A stretch of 64,000 nucleotides of DNA from Collimonas sp. OK307 (GTDB lineage: Bacteria > Pseudomonadota > Gammaproteobacteria > Burkholderiales > Burkholderiaceae_D): positions 1 through 64,000 of the forward strand of contig NZ_FOQI01000012.1 in the NCBI RefSeq assembly GCF_900113705.1. Direction: 5' to 3'. Below the pieces are notes generated by a model. It was not told the origin of the DNA. It worked only from the letters and a program-made list of their open reading frames with translations, and ran no database searches. Below are positions 1-7,968 of this stretch, piece by piece. The first letter of the stretch is position 1, and every line of letters starts with the position of its first letter. A program made the position numbers and the translations under genes.

Positions 1-527
1 TGCTGGTGAAGAAAACCAAGGCTATCAAATATGGCAATCCGATGGATCCGAACAACGACATGGGCACCGTGATCGACGAACGTGCGGCGATCGAGTTCGA
101 AGCCAAGGTGAAGGATGCCGAACGCCACGGCGCCAGACTGTTATACGGCAATATCCGCAACGGTGCGGTCTACTCGCCAACCGTACTGGACCACGTGCCA
201 GCCGACTGCAAGCTGGTTGCCGAAGAAACGTTCGGTCCGGTATCGCCGGTCATTCGTTGCACCGATATTGCCGACGCCATCCGCATCTCCAATTCGACAC
301 CGTACGGCTTGTCGTCGTCGGTCTGCACCAACCGCATGGACTACATCACCCGTTTCGTCCGTGAGCTGGAAGTGGGCAGCGTCAACGTCCGGGAAGTACC
401 CGGCTATCGCCTGGAGCTGACACCGTTCGGCGGCATCAAGGACTCTGGCCTGGGCTACAAGGAAGGTGTGCTGGAAGCGATGAAAAGCTTCTCCAACACC
501 AAAACGTATTCGCTGCCCTGGAACTAA
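1..527 (+). CDS. phnY: Aldehyde dehydrogenase, probably phosphonoacetaldehyde dehydrogenase (C-terminal part)
   Basis: The reading frame is open from base 3 and already coding at the window edge, so the N-terminus lies upstream and only about 174 residues are visible. The visible part is the C-terminal third of an NAD(P)-dependent aldehyde dehydrogenase: EETFGPV, a STPYGLSSSV stretch and PFGGIKDSGLG near the end are family signatures. The ending GYKEGVLEAMKSFSNTKTYS resembles PhnY-type phosphonoacetaldehyde dehydrogenases, which oxidise phosphonoacetaldehyde to phosphonoacetate in 2-aminoethylphosphonate degradation. The catalytic Cys and Glu are outside the window. That it is a dehydrogenase is secure; the substrate rests on recalled family similarity and would be supported by phosphonate genes upstream of base 1. 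Confidence 0.8.
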   Translation, partial: LVKKTKAIKYGNPMDPNNDMGTVIDERAAIEFEAKVKDAERHGARLLYGNIRNGAVYSPTVLDHVPADCKLVAEETFGPVSPVIRCTDIADAIRISNSTPYGLSSSVCTNRMDYITRFVRELEVGSVNVREVPGYRLELTPFGGIKDSGLGYKEGVLEAMKSFSNTKTYSLPWN

Positions 528-530
528 ACA

Positions 531-573
531 GATGGTGTGGCGGCTTGCTTGAAACGCAGGCCGTCACACCATC
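531..573 (+). terminator. Stem-loop directly after the aldehyde dehydrogenase stop codon
   Basis: Arms 531-544 and 560-573 pair over 14 bp with one G-T wobble around a 15-nt loop, starting three bases after the stop codon. There is no following T tract, so it may be a weak or factor-dependent terminator or only an mRNA-stabilising hairpin. Confidence 0.45.
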
Positions 574-669
574 ATGCCACTAACCAAACAACCATCAGAC
601 ACAAATTAGTCTTGCGGTTGACCAAATCATCCGAGGATGCCCTCTCTCAGTTGATTAGGGCGTACTGTT

Positions 670-878
670 TTACGTGATGTTGATCCAGATAGTTTTCACC
701 TCCGTATATTTATCGAAAGCGTGCAAAGATTTATCGCGCCCGTTACCTGATTGTTTATAGCCGCCGGTTTTGGCGCGCACTTGCCGCGCAGCTCGGTCCA
801 GACCCGTTTCAGATTGGACTGTCCGGCGTATTGCATGATCTGCTTGCCGATCCGCGTGGAACCGGTAACAATGGCATT
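670..878 (-). pseudogene. Aldehyde dehydrogenase remnant (PuuC/AldH-like), internally deleted
   Basis: On the minus strand, bases 878 to about 780 read NAIVTGSTRIGKQIMQYAGQ and continue to KRVWTELRGK, which matches the middle of aldehyde dehydrogenases (TGST...GKRIMQYAG...LELGGK). The frame then shifts by one and bases about 780 to 670 read TGGYKQSGNGRDKSLHAFDK and on to a TAA stop, which is the extreme C-terminus of gamma-glutamyl-aminobutyraldehyde-type dehydrogenases. In an intact enzyme these blocks are roughly 200 residues apart, so a large internal deletion with a frame change has joined them. No start codon or catalytic Cys remains. It abuts the stop of the LysR gene on the same strand. 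The family call is firm; the exact enzyme is inferred. Confidence 0.75.
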
Positions 879-884
879 AAAAAA

Positions 885-1781
885 TCAAAGCGACATCATC
901 TTGTCGACGATCATCTGCTCTAATAAATTGGACACCAGGGCAATGCTGCGCGCGCGCATCCTGACTATCCCGAAGTGCACATTCATCGCTGGCAAATCCT
1001 CTACATGCAAGGCAACTAATTGGCCGTGCTCCAATTCTTCGCGCAATACAAAATTTGTAGAAAAAAGGCAGGCATTGCTGCTTTGGGTTATACGTTTAAG
1101 AATAGTGACATCGTCACAGATTAACTTCACGTACTCCTGCGCATTCAACCCCAATTTATTCCAAGCCCGCTCTTCCAGCATCGTCGGTATGCTTGGCAAC
1201 GCCAGGTGATACTGTAATAGCGCACTCACTGTAGTGGTGGCGCCTGCGCATAAAGGATGATCGGGGCGCACGAAGAATCCTGCATCCTCTTTGTCTAACC
1301 AACGCGTCGTAAAATCTGCCTGTTGCCGCAAGCCGCGCACATCTGCCAAAAAAAAATCAATCTGTTCTGCTTGCAACTGCCGCAATAGCTGATCGGCGCC
1401 GGCCACATAGGTACGCACACTTATCTTTGGGTGCGCTTCCATAAACTGAGTCAAGAGCGATGGCAGCAAGATCCCTGACGGAAAAGAGCTCAGCCCAAAC
1501 GAAATCTCGCCGTACTCCCCTCCTTTCAGCAAATCCACATCACGCATGAACGCGCGCGTATCAGATAGCAAATTCTGGGCGTGACGCGCCACTACCCGGC
1601 CGGCGCTGGTCAACAGAACAGCCTTCGGCGTTCGCTCAAACAACACCAGATCCAGCTCTTTTTCGAGTGCCTGGATACTGCGCGAAAACGCCGATTGGGA
1701 TAGATGAGAACGTTCGGCAGCTCGGGCAAAACTACCTTCTGCGGCCAGGGCCAGCATATGTCGTAATTTTTTGGGTTCCAT
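885..1781 (-). CDS. LysR-family transcriptional regulator
   Basis: A 298-residue protein, the usual LysR length. Residues 1-60 are the winged HTH (MEPKKLRHMLALAAEGSFAR, then AAERSHLSQSAFSRSIQALE), with FERT and the LTSAGR motif following. The rest is the periplasmic-binding-like effector domain. I start it at the ATG at 1781, because homologs begin at the HTH; the frame stays open 16 codons further upstream. Its coding sequence ends directly against the aldehyde dehydrogenase remnant (670-878), so it probably once controlled that gene and is now left without it. It is transcribed divergently from the beta-helix lipoprotein gene at 1938, with about 156 bp between starts. The effector is unknown. 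Confidence 0.9.
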   Translation of the reverse strand: MEPKKLRHMLALAAEGSFARAAERSHLSQSAFSRSIQALEKELDLVLFERTPKAVLLTSAGRVVARHAQNLLSDTRAFMRDVDLLKGGEYGEISFGLSSFPSGILLPSLLTQFMEAHPKISVRTYVAGADQLLRQLQAEQIDFFLADVRGLRQQADFTTRWLDKEDAGFFVRPDHPLCAGATTTVSALLQYHLALPSIPTMLEERAWNKLGLNAQEYVKLICDDVTILKRITQSSNACLFSTNFVLREELEHGQLVALHVEDLPAMNVHFGIVRMRARSIALVSNLLEQMIVDKMMSL

Positions 1782-1937
1782 GTCTCTATTTTTTTTAGTT
1801 TTGATCCTGATGCAAACAATGCATGACATGGGCTTGAAGAATGCATTGGATATTGCTGGAAATCAAGGCTTTAATAACACCAAAGTAAAAAAACAATGGC
1901 ACAAGCAGTGCTCTCGTTAAAAAAAAGGAGATTCTTG

Positions 1938-3350
1938 ATGATTCGATTTCAGTTCCGTTCGCGCGTCATAGCAGCGGCTATCGCCACCGCCCTGGCGGCC
2001 TGCAGTGACGGCGGGCTCAGTGACAGCACCATCGCGCCACCGCCCGATAGCGCGAGCAGCACAGTCAAAGTCACTGCCGCTCAAATGAATGACAGCGATA
2101 TGAGCAACATCCTTTATCAAGTCAAACCTGGCAGCACTATCATTCTGCCTGCGGGGAAATTCAAATTTGATGGCCCGCTGACCATGAATACCGACGGCAT
2201 CACAATTACCGGTCAAGGCAATGGCAGCGATCCTTCCAAAGACACCATATTGTCGTTTGCCGGAGCTTCTTCAAAAAATGGCTTTCAGGCCTTTAACGTG
2301 GCCGGCATCACGCTTAAAAACTTTGCTGTGGAAGACGCGGTCGGCAATGGCGTGTTTGTTTCAGCGTCATCGAACGTGACGATGGATGGCTTGCGTGCGG
2401 AATGGACCAACGATCCGGTTCAAACTTCGCAAATGGCCTATGGTCTATATCCGGTCAATTGCAAAGGTGTGATCGTCAAAAATAGCAAGATCGTCGGAAC
2501 CCGCGATGCAGGCGTATATGTAGGGCAGTCCGAGAATATTCGCGTGCAAAATAACGAAGCCTATCTGAACGTGGCCGGCGTCGAAATCGAGAACTCCGAC
2601 AATGCCATCGTCGAAAACAATAACGTCCATGACAATACCGGCGGCATCCTGGTATTTTCCTTGCCCGGCACCTCATATGTCATCAAAAAAGGGGCGAATA
2701 CAAAGGTACGAAACAACCATATTCATAGCAACAATACGCCGGTCGCAGAGAATGCCACCGGCTACGTAACCGCAGTACCGCCAGGGACAGCGGTGATGGT
2801 CCTAGCTGCCGACAATACAGAAATCCTTAACAACATCATCGATGATCACAAAACTACCAGCATTCTGGCCGTCAGCTTCCAGGCGACCGGCATTGCCTAT
2901 AACGACCCGAAGTACGAACCTTATGTGCATAGCGTGTACGCACACGACAACACGATTTCCAAATCAGGCTATGCGCCAGGTGGCGCTTTTGCCGATCCAA
3001 AACAGCTCAAACCCATAGTGGATGGTTTGTTTGCGCAACTGAAATCATTTTCTCAACCTGAACAGCTGGCGTACGCCATCTGGGATGGCATCGTCGACAC
3101 CGACCCTGCCATGGGCAGTGGTACTGCGAGCGATGGCAGCGGCGGCGTACTCAAGCCCGGGTTCGCGATCTGCGTCAAGGGCAACACCCTTGACACACCA
3201 TTTTTTGATGGCTTGCTGTCTTATGAAAGCATGGATTTGAATCTTTTGGGATTGTTATCCGGAAGCGCATCAGCGCCAAACTTTCCGTTCCCTGCTCGCA
3301 TGAATTGCACTCTCAGTTTGCCTGCAATTCCCGACATGCCAGTTTTTTGA
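1938..3350 (+). CDS. Parallel beta-helix repeat lipoprotein, partner of a diheme cytochrome
   Basis: The ATG at 1938 is preceded by AAGGAG at 1925-1930 and gives 470 residues; an upstream in-frame start at 1896 lacks this context. The signal peptide ends in a lipobox (LAAC, Cys22), so export and lipid anchoring are expected. Residues about 40-350 contain the repeated short-strand pattern of right-handed beta-helix proteins (VTMDGLRAEW, VIVKNSKIVG, IRVQNNEAYL, AIVENNNVHD, TEILNNIIDD), a fold found in pectate-lyase-like enzymes. It resembles TIGR03805, a family known to occur beside a cytochrome like the one that follows at 3482, 131 bp downstream on the same strand. No catalytic residues could be assigned, and function is unknown. 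Confidence 0.8.
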   Translation: MIRFQFRSRVIAAAIATALAACSDGGLSDSTIAPPPDSASSTVKVTAAQMNDSDMSNILYQVKPGSTIILPAGKFKFDGPLTMNTDGITITGQGNGSDPSKDTILSFAGASSKNGFQAFNVAGITLKNFAVEDAVGNGVFVSASSNVTMDGLRAEWTNDPVQTSQMAYGLYPVNCKGVIVKNSKIVGTRDAGVYVGQSENIRVQNNEAYLNVAGVEIENSDNAIVENNNVHDNTGGILVFSLPGTSYVIKKGANTKVRNNHIHSNNTPVAENATGYVTAVPPGTAVMVLAADNTEILNNIIDDHKTTSILAVSFQATGIAYNDPKYEPYVHSVYAHDNTISKSGYAPGGAFADPKQLKPIVDGLFAQLKSFSQPEQLAYAIWDGIVDTDPAMGSGTASDGSGGVLKPGFAICVKGNTLDTPFFDGLLSYESMDLNLLGLLSGSASAPNFPFPARMNCTLSLPAIPDMPVF

Positions 3351-3481
3351 ATCTGCACGCCAAGGCAAGAAACCACTTTGGCATGGATCAAACTCAGAAA
3401 AATCACCGATAACCCAGGCGATTTTTAAAAAAAACCAAAGCACACATGCACGCAGTACCTGCGTCAGTACGGAGAATATGT

Positions 3482-4705
3482 ATGAAAATCGCACACGCTC
3501 TTGCACACCCTCTTCGCCCTTTGATACTTGCGGCCCTCTTGTTAGCCGCATCCGCCGCATTGATTAGTTGCGGCGGTGGCAGCGACGGAAGTGCCTCATC
3601 CGCCGCCAGTTCCGATGCGATCAAAGTATTTGACAGATACACCGCCCCCGCCAATCTTTCGTCCTGGAAGTTCCTGCGGTCTGATGGACAAACCCTGAAA
3701 TTGAATGCCGGCGCAGTACCGTATGATTTGAATTCAAGCCTTTTCTCTGACTACGCCTACAAATTCCGCGCCATCTACGTCCCGCAGGGCAAACAAATTG
3801 CCTATAACGCCGACACCTCTTTCGATTTTCCCGTCGGCTCGGTGATCATGAAAACCTTCTACTATCCGAAAGCCGCCTCCAGCGATCCAGCCTTTATCGG
3901 CGCCGAACGCAATGGTCATCAGACCATTCAGGGGGAAAGCGTCGATCTCACGAAAAACCGTTTGATCGAAACGCGGGTTTTGGTACGCCAGCCTGACGGC
4001 AGTTGGGCTGGCTTGCCATATCTCTGGAATGACGATCAAAAAGACGCGGTACTTAAAACCGGAGGCGCTAACATTCAAGTGGAATTGGTTGCAGCAGACA
4101 ACACGCGCGAACAATTCAAATATTCCGTGCCCAACGCGCAGGCCTGTCAACAATGCCACGCGACCGGTAATGCCGGTGGCAACACCATCCTGCCGATCGG
4201 TCCCAAAGCGCGGAATATGAACAAGTCGTATCAATACGACAGCGGCTTGAAAAATCAGCTGGTCAATTTAGATGACCTCAAACTCCTGGCAGGCTTTCCT
4301 GGCCTGGGTAATACGCCAAAAGCGGCGGATTGGAGCGACGCCTCGCAAACCCTGCCCGACCGAGCCCGTGCTTACCTGGATGTCAACTGCGCCCACTGCC
4401 ACAGCACCACCGGGCAAGCATTACAAAGCGGATTGTTTTTGGGATTTAATGTGGTGAACGATGTTAACGCGTCTGGCCAATGGGGCGTGTGCAAAAAACC
4501 CCTGGCCTATGCCGGACCCGGGCAGCCGTACCAATATGACATTCAGCCTGGCAAACCGGATGAATCCATCCTGGCTTACCGTATCAGCCACACCGATACC
4601 GAGGCGGTCATGCCCGTCATCGGCCGCCACGTGAATCACACTGAAGGTGACGATGTGATTCGGGCATGGATAACACAGTTGCCGCAAGCAGCGTGTCAGC
4701 CGTAG
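3482..4705 (+). CDS. SO2930-family diheme c-type cytochrome lipoprotein
   Basis: The ATG at 3482 has GGAG at 3471-3474 and gives 407 residues. The signal peptide ends in LISC (Cys30), a lipobox followed by a Gly/Ser-rich tether. Two CXXCH haem c sites are visible: CQQCH at residues 222-226 and CAHCH at 303-307. A late methionine in AVMPVIGRHV could be an axial ligand. This matches the TIGR03806/SO2930 family, whose members sit beside beta-helix proteins like that at 1938-3350. The two lipoproteins probably form a periplasmic redox unit, but no substrate or electron partner is known. Cytochrome assignment is from sequence; the pairing is family knowledge. Confidence 0.85.
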   Translation: MKIAHALAHPLRPLILAALLLAASAALISCGGGSDGSASSAASSDAIKVFDRYTAPANLSSWKFLRSDGQTLKLNAGAVPYDLNSSLFSDYAYKFRAIYVPQGKQIAYNADTSFDFPVGSVIMKTFYYPKAASSDPAFIGAERNGHQTIQGESVDLTKNRLIETRVLVRQPDGSWAGLPYLWNDDQKDAVLKTGGANIQVELVAADNTREQFKYSVPNAQACQQCHATGNAGGNTILPIGPKARNMNKSYQYDSGLKNQLVNLDDLKLLAGFPGLGNTPKAADWSDASQTLPDRARAYLDVNCAHCHSTTGQALQSGLFLGFNVVNDVNASGQWGVCKKPLAYAGPGQPYQYDIQPGKPDESILAYRISHTDTEAVMPVIGRHVNHTEGDDVIRAWITQLPQAACQP

Positions 4706-4809
4706 GATCGTGATGCGGGTAGTTGGATCCTGACGCTGGTAGTTATATGAATCAGGATCCAATGCAATCTAAACGACATCTTCATCCGGGAGATCCCGGT
4801 AGCTTCAGA

Positions 4810-5610
4810 TCAGGCTAACGGGATTTCAATCGTTCCCTCCAGATATTGAACCGCCGCCCCGGAAACGTAGACGCGATCATTTTCAACACGGCATCTCAGC
4901 AATCCGGTACGGCGTGATATTTGCAGTGCTATAAGATTATTTTTCCCCAATCTACTAGCCCAAAACGGGGCAAGGCCGGCGTGTATCGAGCCTGTCACCG
5001 GATCTTCCTCCCCGCCATTGGCAGGCCAAAAATAACGCGAAACAAAATCGTGATATTTCCCTGGAGCTGTCACTACCACGTCCAATGAACCAAGTTCAAC
5101 GAGCTTTCGCAGATCCGGCGCTACGGTCTTTACTTCTTGTTCATTGTCATAAATCGCAAAGTAAGCCTGCGTATTTTTCAAAACCTCTTTCGGTCTGATG
5201 GATAGTCCTTCGAGCAGGCTTGCAGGTATCGTTTCCAATTGCTCCGGGCTGCGCTTCGGGAAACTCATTTCTATCAGTCCATCCTGAAGTTTGACGGCAG
5301 ACAGGGTTCCGACTGCCTTTGTCACAAATTTAATGACAGGCATATTTTTGTTTTTTTCAAATATCAGATACGCACTCGCGAGTGTCGCGTGCCCGCAAAA
5401 ATCAATTTCCTTGAGTGGCGAAAACCATCGTATTTCGAAGGTATCTTCAGCACTGCGAACAAAGAATACGGTTTCAGAGAGATTATTTTCAATCGCTATC
5501 GATTGCATCACGGCGTCCGGCAGCCAACTCTCCAGAGGAACTACTGCAGCAGAATTACCTTTGAATACCTCATCCGTAAAAGCGTCAATTTGATAGATTG
5601 GGAGTTTCAT
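4810..5610 (-). CDS. PhzF-family isomerase/epimerase
   Basis: A 266-residue protein with the PhzF/diaminopimelate-epimerase-like fold signatures: a YQIDAFTDEVFKGNSAAV start, NLSET with the conserved acidic Glu46, FCGHATLASAYLIF, and DPVTGSIHAGLAPFW in the second half. PhzF itself isomerises an intermediate of phenazine synthesis, but most relatives, including those standing alone as here, have unknown substrates. There are no phenazine genes nearby. A Shine-Dalgarno-like AAGGAC lies just upstream of the ATG at 5610. It is convergent with the cytochrome gene ending at 4705. Confidence 0.88.
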   Translation of the reverse strand: MKLPIYQIDAFTDEVFKGNSAAVVPLESWLPDAVMQSIAIENNLSETVFFVRSAEDTFEIRWFSPLKEIDFCGHATLASAYLIFEKNKNMPVIKFVTKAVGTLSAVKLQDGLIEMSFPKRSPEQLETIPASLLEGLSIRPKEVLKNTQAYFAIYDNEQEVKTVAPDLRKLVELGSLDVVVTAPGKYHDFVSRYFWPANGGEEDPVTGSIHAGLAPFWASRLGKNNLIALQISRRTGLLRCRVENDRVYVSGAAVQYLEGTIEIPLA

Positions 5611-5618
5611 TTTGTCCT

Positions 5619-5810
5619 TTAGTGAAATGGCATTTCAGGTTGATCCATTTTTGCACCTGCTATTGTTCCATGAGTTCCATGACCAATTCCAAAAATAGAT
5701 CGACCTGCTCCGTCATAACTTTCGAATCGCCGTTTTTCCCAGAACGTCGACGTTAAAGGTCTCAGTTCAACAAAAGGGAGGAAATCGTACGCCAAGTTGC
5801 CACTCAACAA
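5619..5810 (-). CDS. Small open frame coupled upstream of the PhzF-family gene (doubtful)
   Basis: A 63-codon frame with a TTG start ends in TAA immediately before the ribosome binding site of the PhzF-like gene, 8 nt from its start, in the same orientation. The frame stays open upstream through a sequence whose plus strand reads ACTCTGACCC (5829-5838), the motif found at the ends of the repeats near 44.9 and 59.2 kb. No family is recognised. It could be a coupled small gene, a fragment of a lost gene, or a chance open frame. Confidence 0.2.
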   Translation of the reverse strand: MLSGNLAYDFLPFVELRPLTSTFWEKRRFESYDGAGRSIFGIGHGTHGTIAGAKMDQPEMPFH

Positions 5811-5864
5811 TATAATGCAACATAGCGGACTCTGACCCGTTTTGTTTTTTTGGACTCAATCATC

Positions 5865-6698
5865 ATGAAACCGATTCATATAATTGCTGTGATAGCTCTT
5901 TCGACGCTCACCGCATCCGCCTCGGCGCAGGCAATCTTTCACGCCGACTACGAAGATGGCACCGTGAGCTCTGGATACCCGACGAAAGGCCCGAACCGCG
6001 TCGAAGTTCCTGGCATCGAACCGAGTCTCGCTACCGCCCGGGATGCTGCTTACGTGGTGGTCGGCGGCGCCCATAACACTGCTTACGCTGTCGCGAACAA
6101 GGTGCTTCTGGATGACCCTGCATATGTGGGCGGCAGCTTTCCTCGCAGCGAATTCGGACTAGGGCGCATCGCGGGCGCCAGTTACCGCGACGGCGACCAC
6201 GGCGTATACACCTTCAGCATGCTGCTCAAAGATCTCGTGCCCTCCGTGAAAGGAACACGCAAAGCGCCTTCCGAGGATGTGGTCTGGCAGTTCAAGCATC
6301 ACGGCGGCGGACACGATATCCATCTCGCGCTGCAGGGTACACAACTTAAACTCGGTTGGGGTGGCAATGTCTATAAAATGGTAGTCATCGACAATGTCAT
6401 GCCATATGTGAACCAGTGGATAGATTTCCGCTTCGATATACTCTGGAAGAGCGACAACGCTGGCGACCTCACCTTCGAAATGAAACTGCCCGGAGAAACC
6501 AGATTAGGGCACACCGTCGCTATGGAGGGTCTACAGACTTATGTGACCGCGAGTCCCGACGGCACGCCATGGAGCGGCATCGGTTCTGTCCAGTATGGCG
6601 TTTATCGCAATGGGGCAAATTCTGCGGCCGGTGACACGAAGACACTCATCGTCTACCACGATGAAGTCACGGCTACCAACTTCACTGCCAAGCAGTGA
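5865..6698 (+). CDS. Secreted polysaccharide-lyase-like protein
   Basis: The ATG at 5865 gives 277 residues with a Sec signal peptide (MKPIHIIAVIALSTLTASAS, cleavage near Ala-Gln-Ala). A TTG at 5850 in frame is less likely. The mature part resembles a beta-jelly-roll lyase domain of the heparinase I/glucuronan lyase kind (Polysacc_lyase, PF14099): PRSEFG, WQFKHHGG, then ...HLALQGTQLKLGWGG, the WIDFRFDILWKSDNAGDL block, and a closing VQYGVYRNG. In that family such enzymes cleave uronic-acid polysaccharides by beta-elimination. The catalytic residues were not established here, so lyase activity is inferred. It stands alone, just upstream of the integrase remnant. Confidence 0.7.
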   Translation: MKPIHIIAVIALSTLTASASAQAIFHADYEDGTVSSGYPTKGPNRVEVPGIEPSLATARDAAYVVVGGAHNTAYAVANKVLLDDPAYVGGSFPRSEFGLGRIAGASYRDGDHGVYTFSMLLKDLVPSVKGTRKAPSEDVVWQFKHHGGGHDIHLALQGTQLKLGWGGNVYKMVVIDNVMPYVNQWIDFRFDILWKSDNAGDLTFEMKLPGETRLGHTVAMEGLQTYVTASPDGTPWSGIGSVQYGVYRNGANSAAGDTKTLIVYHDEVTATNFTAKQ

Positions 6699-6743
6699 GA
6701 ATTCTAACCAGGGTGTACATGGTTATGCGGCGACAGCATTGAT

Positions 6744-6889
6744 GGGGACGTAAAACCAGCATACATTGCCCGGCAACTCGGCCATGCAAATGCAAAATAC
6801 TATTTACGTTCTATGCGAAGTGGATTGATGTTGCGAATTGCGGAAGCAGAAAAGCAAAAATGGAAGCCATACTGCGCTTCCATCCATAA
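6744..6889 (+). pseudogene. Phage-type tyrosine integrase, C-terminal remnant with frameshift
   Basis: From about 6753 the plus strand reads KPAYIARQLGHANA. One base is then missing from an A run near 6794, and the next frame reads KILFTFYAKWIDVANCGSRK and on to a TAA at 6887-6889. Joined, this is the C-terminal box of phage integrases (PAYIAKQLGHANAKMLFTVY then AKWIDGA), including the conserved Tyr. The rest of the gene is absent. It ends 94 bp from the 3' end of tRNA-Val, the usual neighbour of integrase genes whose elements insert into tRNA 3' ends. The remnant probably marks a lost island. No duplicated tRNA end was found in the window. Confidence 0.75.
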
Positions 6890-6982
6890 TTTGCTATCAA
6901 CAATTTTTCATAAAATAAACTCAGAGTTAATCCAAACGAATTAATCTTAATTTATCCCAGCATCCCCACACATCGAGAATAC

Positions 6983-7059
6983 TGGTAGGCACGATTGGAC
7001 TCGAACCAACGACCCCTACCATGTCAAGGTAGTGCTCTAACCAGCTGAGCTACGCGCCT
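6983..7059 (-). tRNA. tRNA-Val (anticodon GAC)
   Basis: Minus-strand cloverleaf of 77 nt: acceptor AGGCGCG pairs with CGTGCCT, the D arm contains GCTCAGCTGGTTAGAGC, the anticodon stem CTACC/GGTAG encloses the loop TTGACAT (anticodon GAC), and the T arm contains GGTTCGAGTCC. The 3' CCA is encoded. The body closely resembles E. coli tRNA-Val(GAC). An integrase remnant lies next to its 3' end. Confidence 0.97.
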
Positions 7060-7125
7060 AAAGAAGCGAAATTATAATAGCAAATCCCGCTCGTGGCTAG
7101 TGTCTTGTGTAGATTTTTTACAAGA

Positions 7126-7863
7126 TTACTTTTGCGGCGGGTTTTCTGCCGTCTCAACGACCGCCTGACGCCATATGCACGCGCCTTTGGCATCCTTATC
7201 CAAACCATTAAGCAGCAACTCATGCTCAGCCAGCTCTTCCGCATTCGCGGTACGCACGACAATATCGGCCAAAGGCAGCAATTCCGTCACCGCGCCCTCA
7301 CCGTCCGCATCGCCATGCCCGGCGCCCGTGTCGATGCTGAAGCTGTTCTGCCCGCGCGTCATCGCCAGGTACACCTCGGCCAGCAACTCCGAGTCGAGCA
7401 ACGCGCCGTGCAAGGTGCGATGGGCGTTGGAAATACCGTAGCGATCGCACAGTGCATCCAGCGAGTTGCGTTTGCCAGGATACATTTCCTTGGCTTGCAC
7501 CAAGGTATCGATGACACCGGCGATGTCGCCCGAAAACGTGCCTTTGCCTAGGAATTTGTATTCGGCATCCAGGAATCCCAAATCGAAGGGTGCGTTGTGG
7601 ATGATGACCTGGGCGCCGCGGGTGTACTCGCGCAACTCGTCGAATATCTCCGCAAACTTTGGTTTGTCGCTGAGGAAGGCGGTGGTCAAGCCGTGCACTG
7701 CCAGCGCGCCCTCTTCCGAATCGCGCTCGGGATTGATATAGCGATGAAAATTATTGCCGGTCAGGCGCCGGTTCATCAATTCGACACAGCCGATTTCGAT
7801 GATGCGGTCGCCGGTGCGCGGGTTGAGGCCGGTGGTCTCGGTATCCAGAACAATTTGTCGCAT
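7126..7863 (-). CDS. dnaQ: DNA polymerase III subunit epsilon (3'-5' proofreading exonuclease)
   Basis: 245 residues starting at the ATG at 7863; a GTG two codons upstream is in frame. It carries the DEDDh exonuclease motifs: ExoI VLDTETTGL near the N-terminus, ExoII HNAPFDLGFLDAEY, and ExoIII LHGALLDSELLAEVY, whose conserved His and Asp bind the metal ions. Epsilon proofreads for the alpha subunit in the replicative core. It is followed upstream by rnhA, as in E. coli, where dnaQ and rnhA are adjacent but divergent; here both are on the minus strand. Confidence 0.96.
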   Translation of the reverse strand: MRQIVLDTETTGLNPRTGDRIIEIGCVELMNRRLTGNNFHRYINPERDSEEGALAVHGLTTAFLSDKPKFAEIFDELREYTRGAQVIIHNAPFDLGFLDAEYKFLGKGTFSGDIAGVIDTLVQAKEMYPGKRNSLDALCDRYGISNAHRTLHGALLDSELLAEVYLAMTRGQNSFSIDTGAGHGDADGEGAVTELLPLADIVVRTANAEELAEHELLLNGLDKDAKGACIWRQAVVETAENPPQK

Positions 7864-7968
7864 GGTCACTTAATCTTTAATACAAACATGAAAACATACT
7901 CCGCAAAAACCGCCGCCGACAATGCGGCATGCCTTTGCAGCTTATCAATGCGCCTTAATCAATGTGAC

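Noticed and set aside
4706-4809. Imperfect tandem of GATCCTGA-containing 20-mers after the cytochrome gene
   Set aside because: Only two diverged units in a short convergent gap; too weak to call a repeat element.
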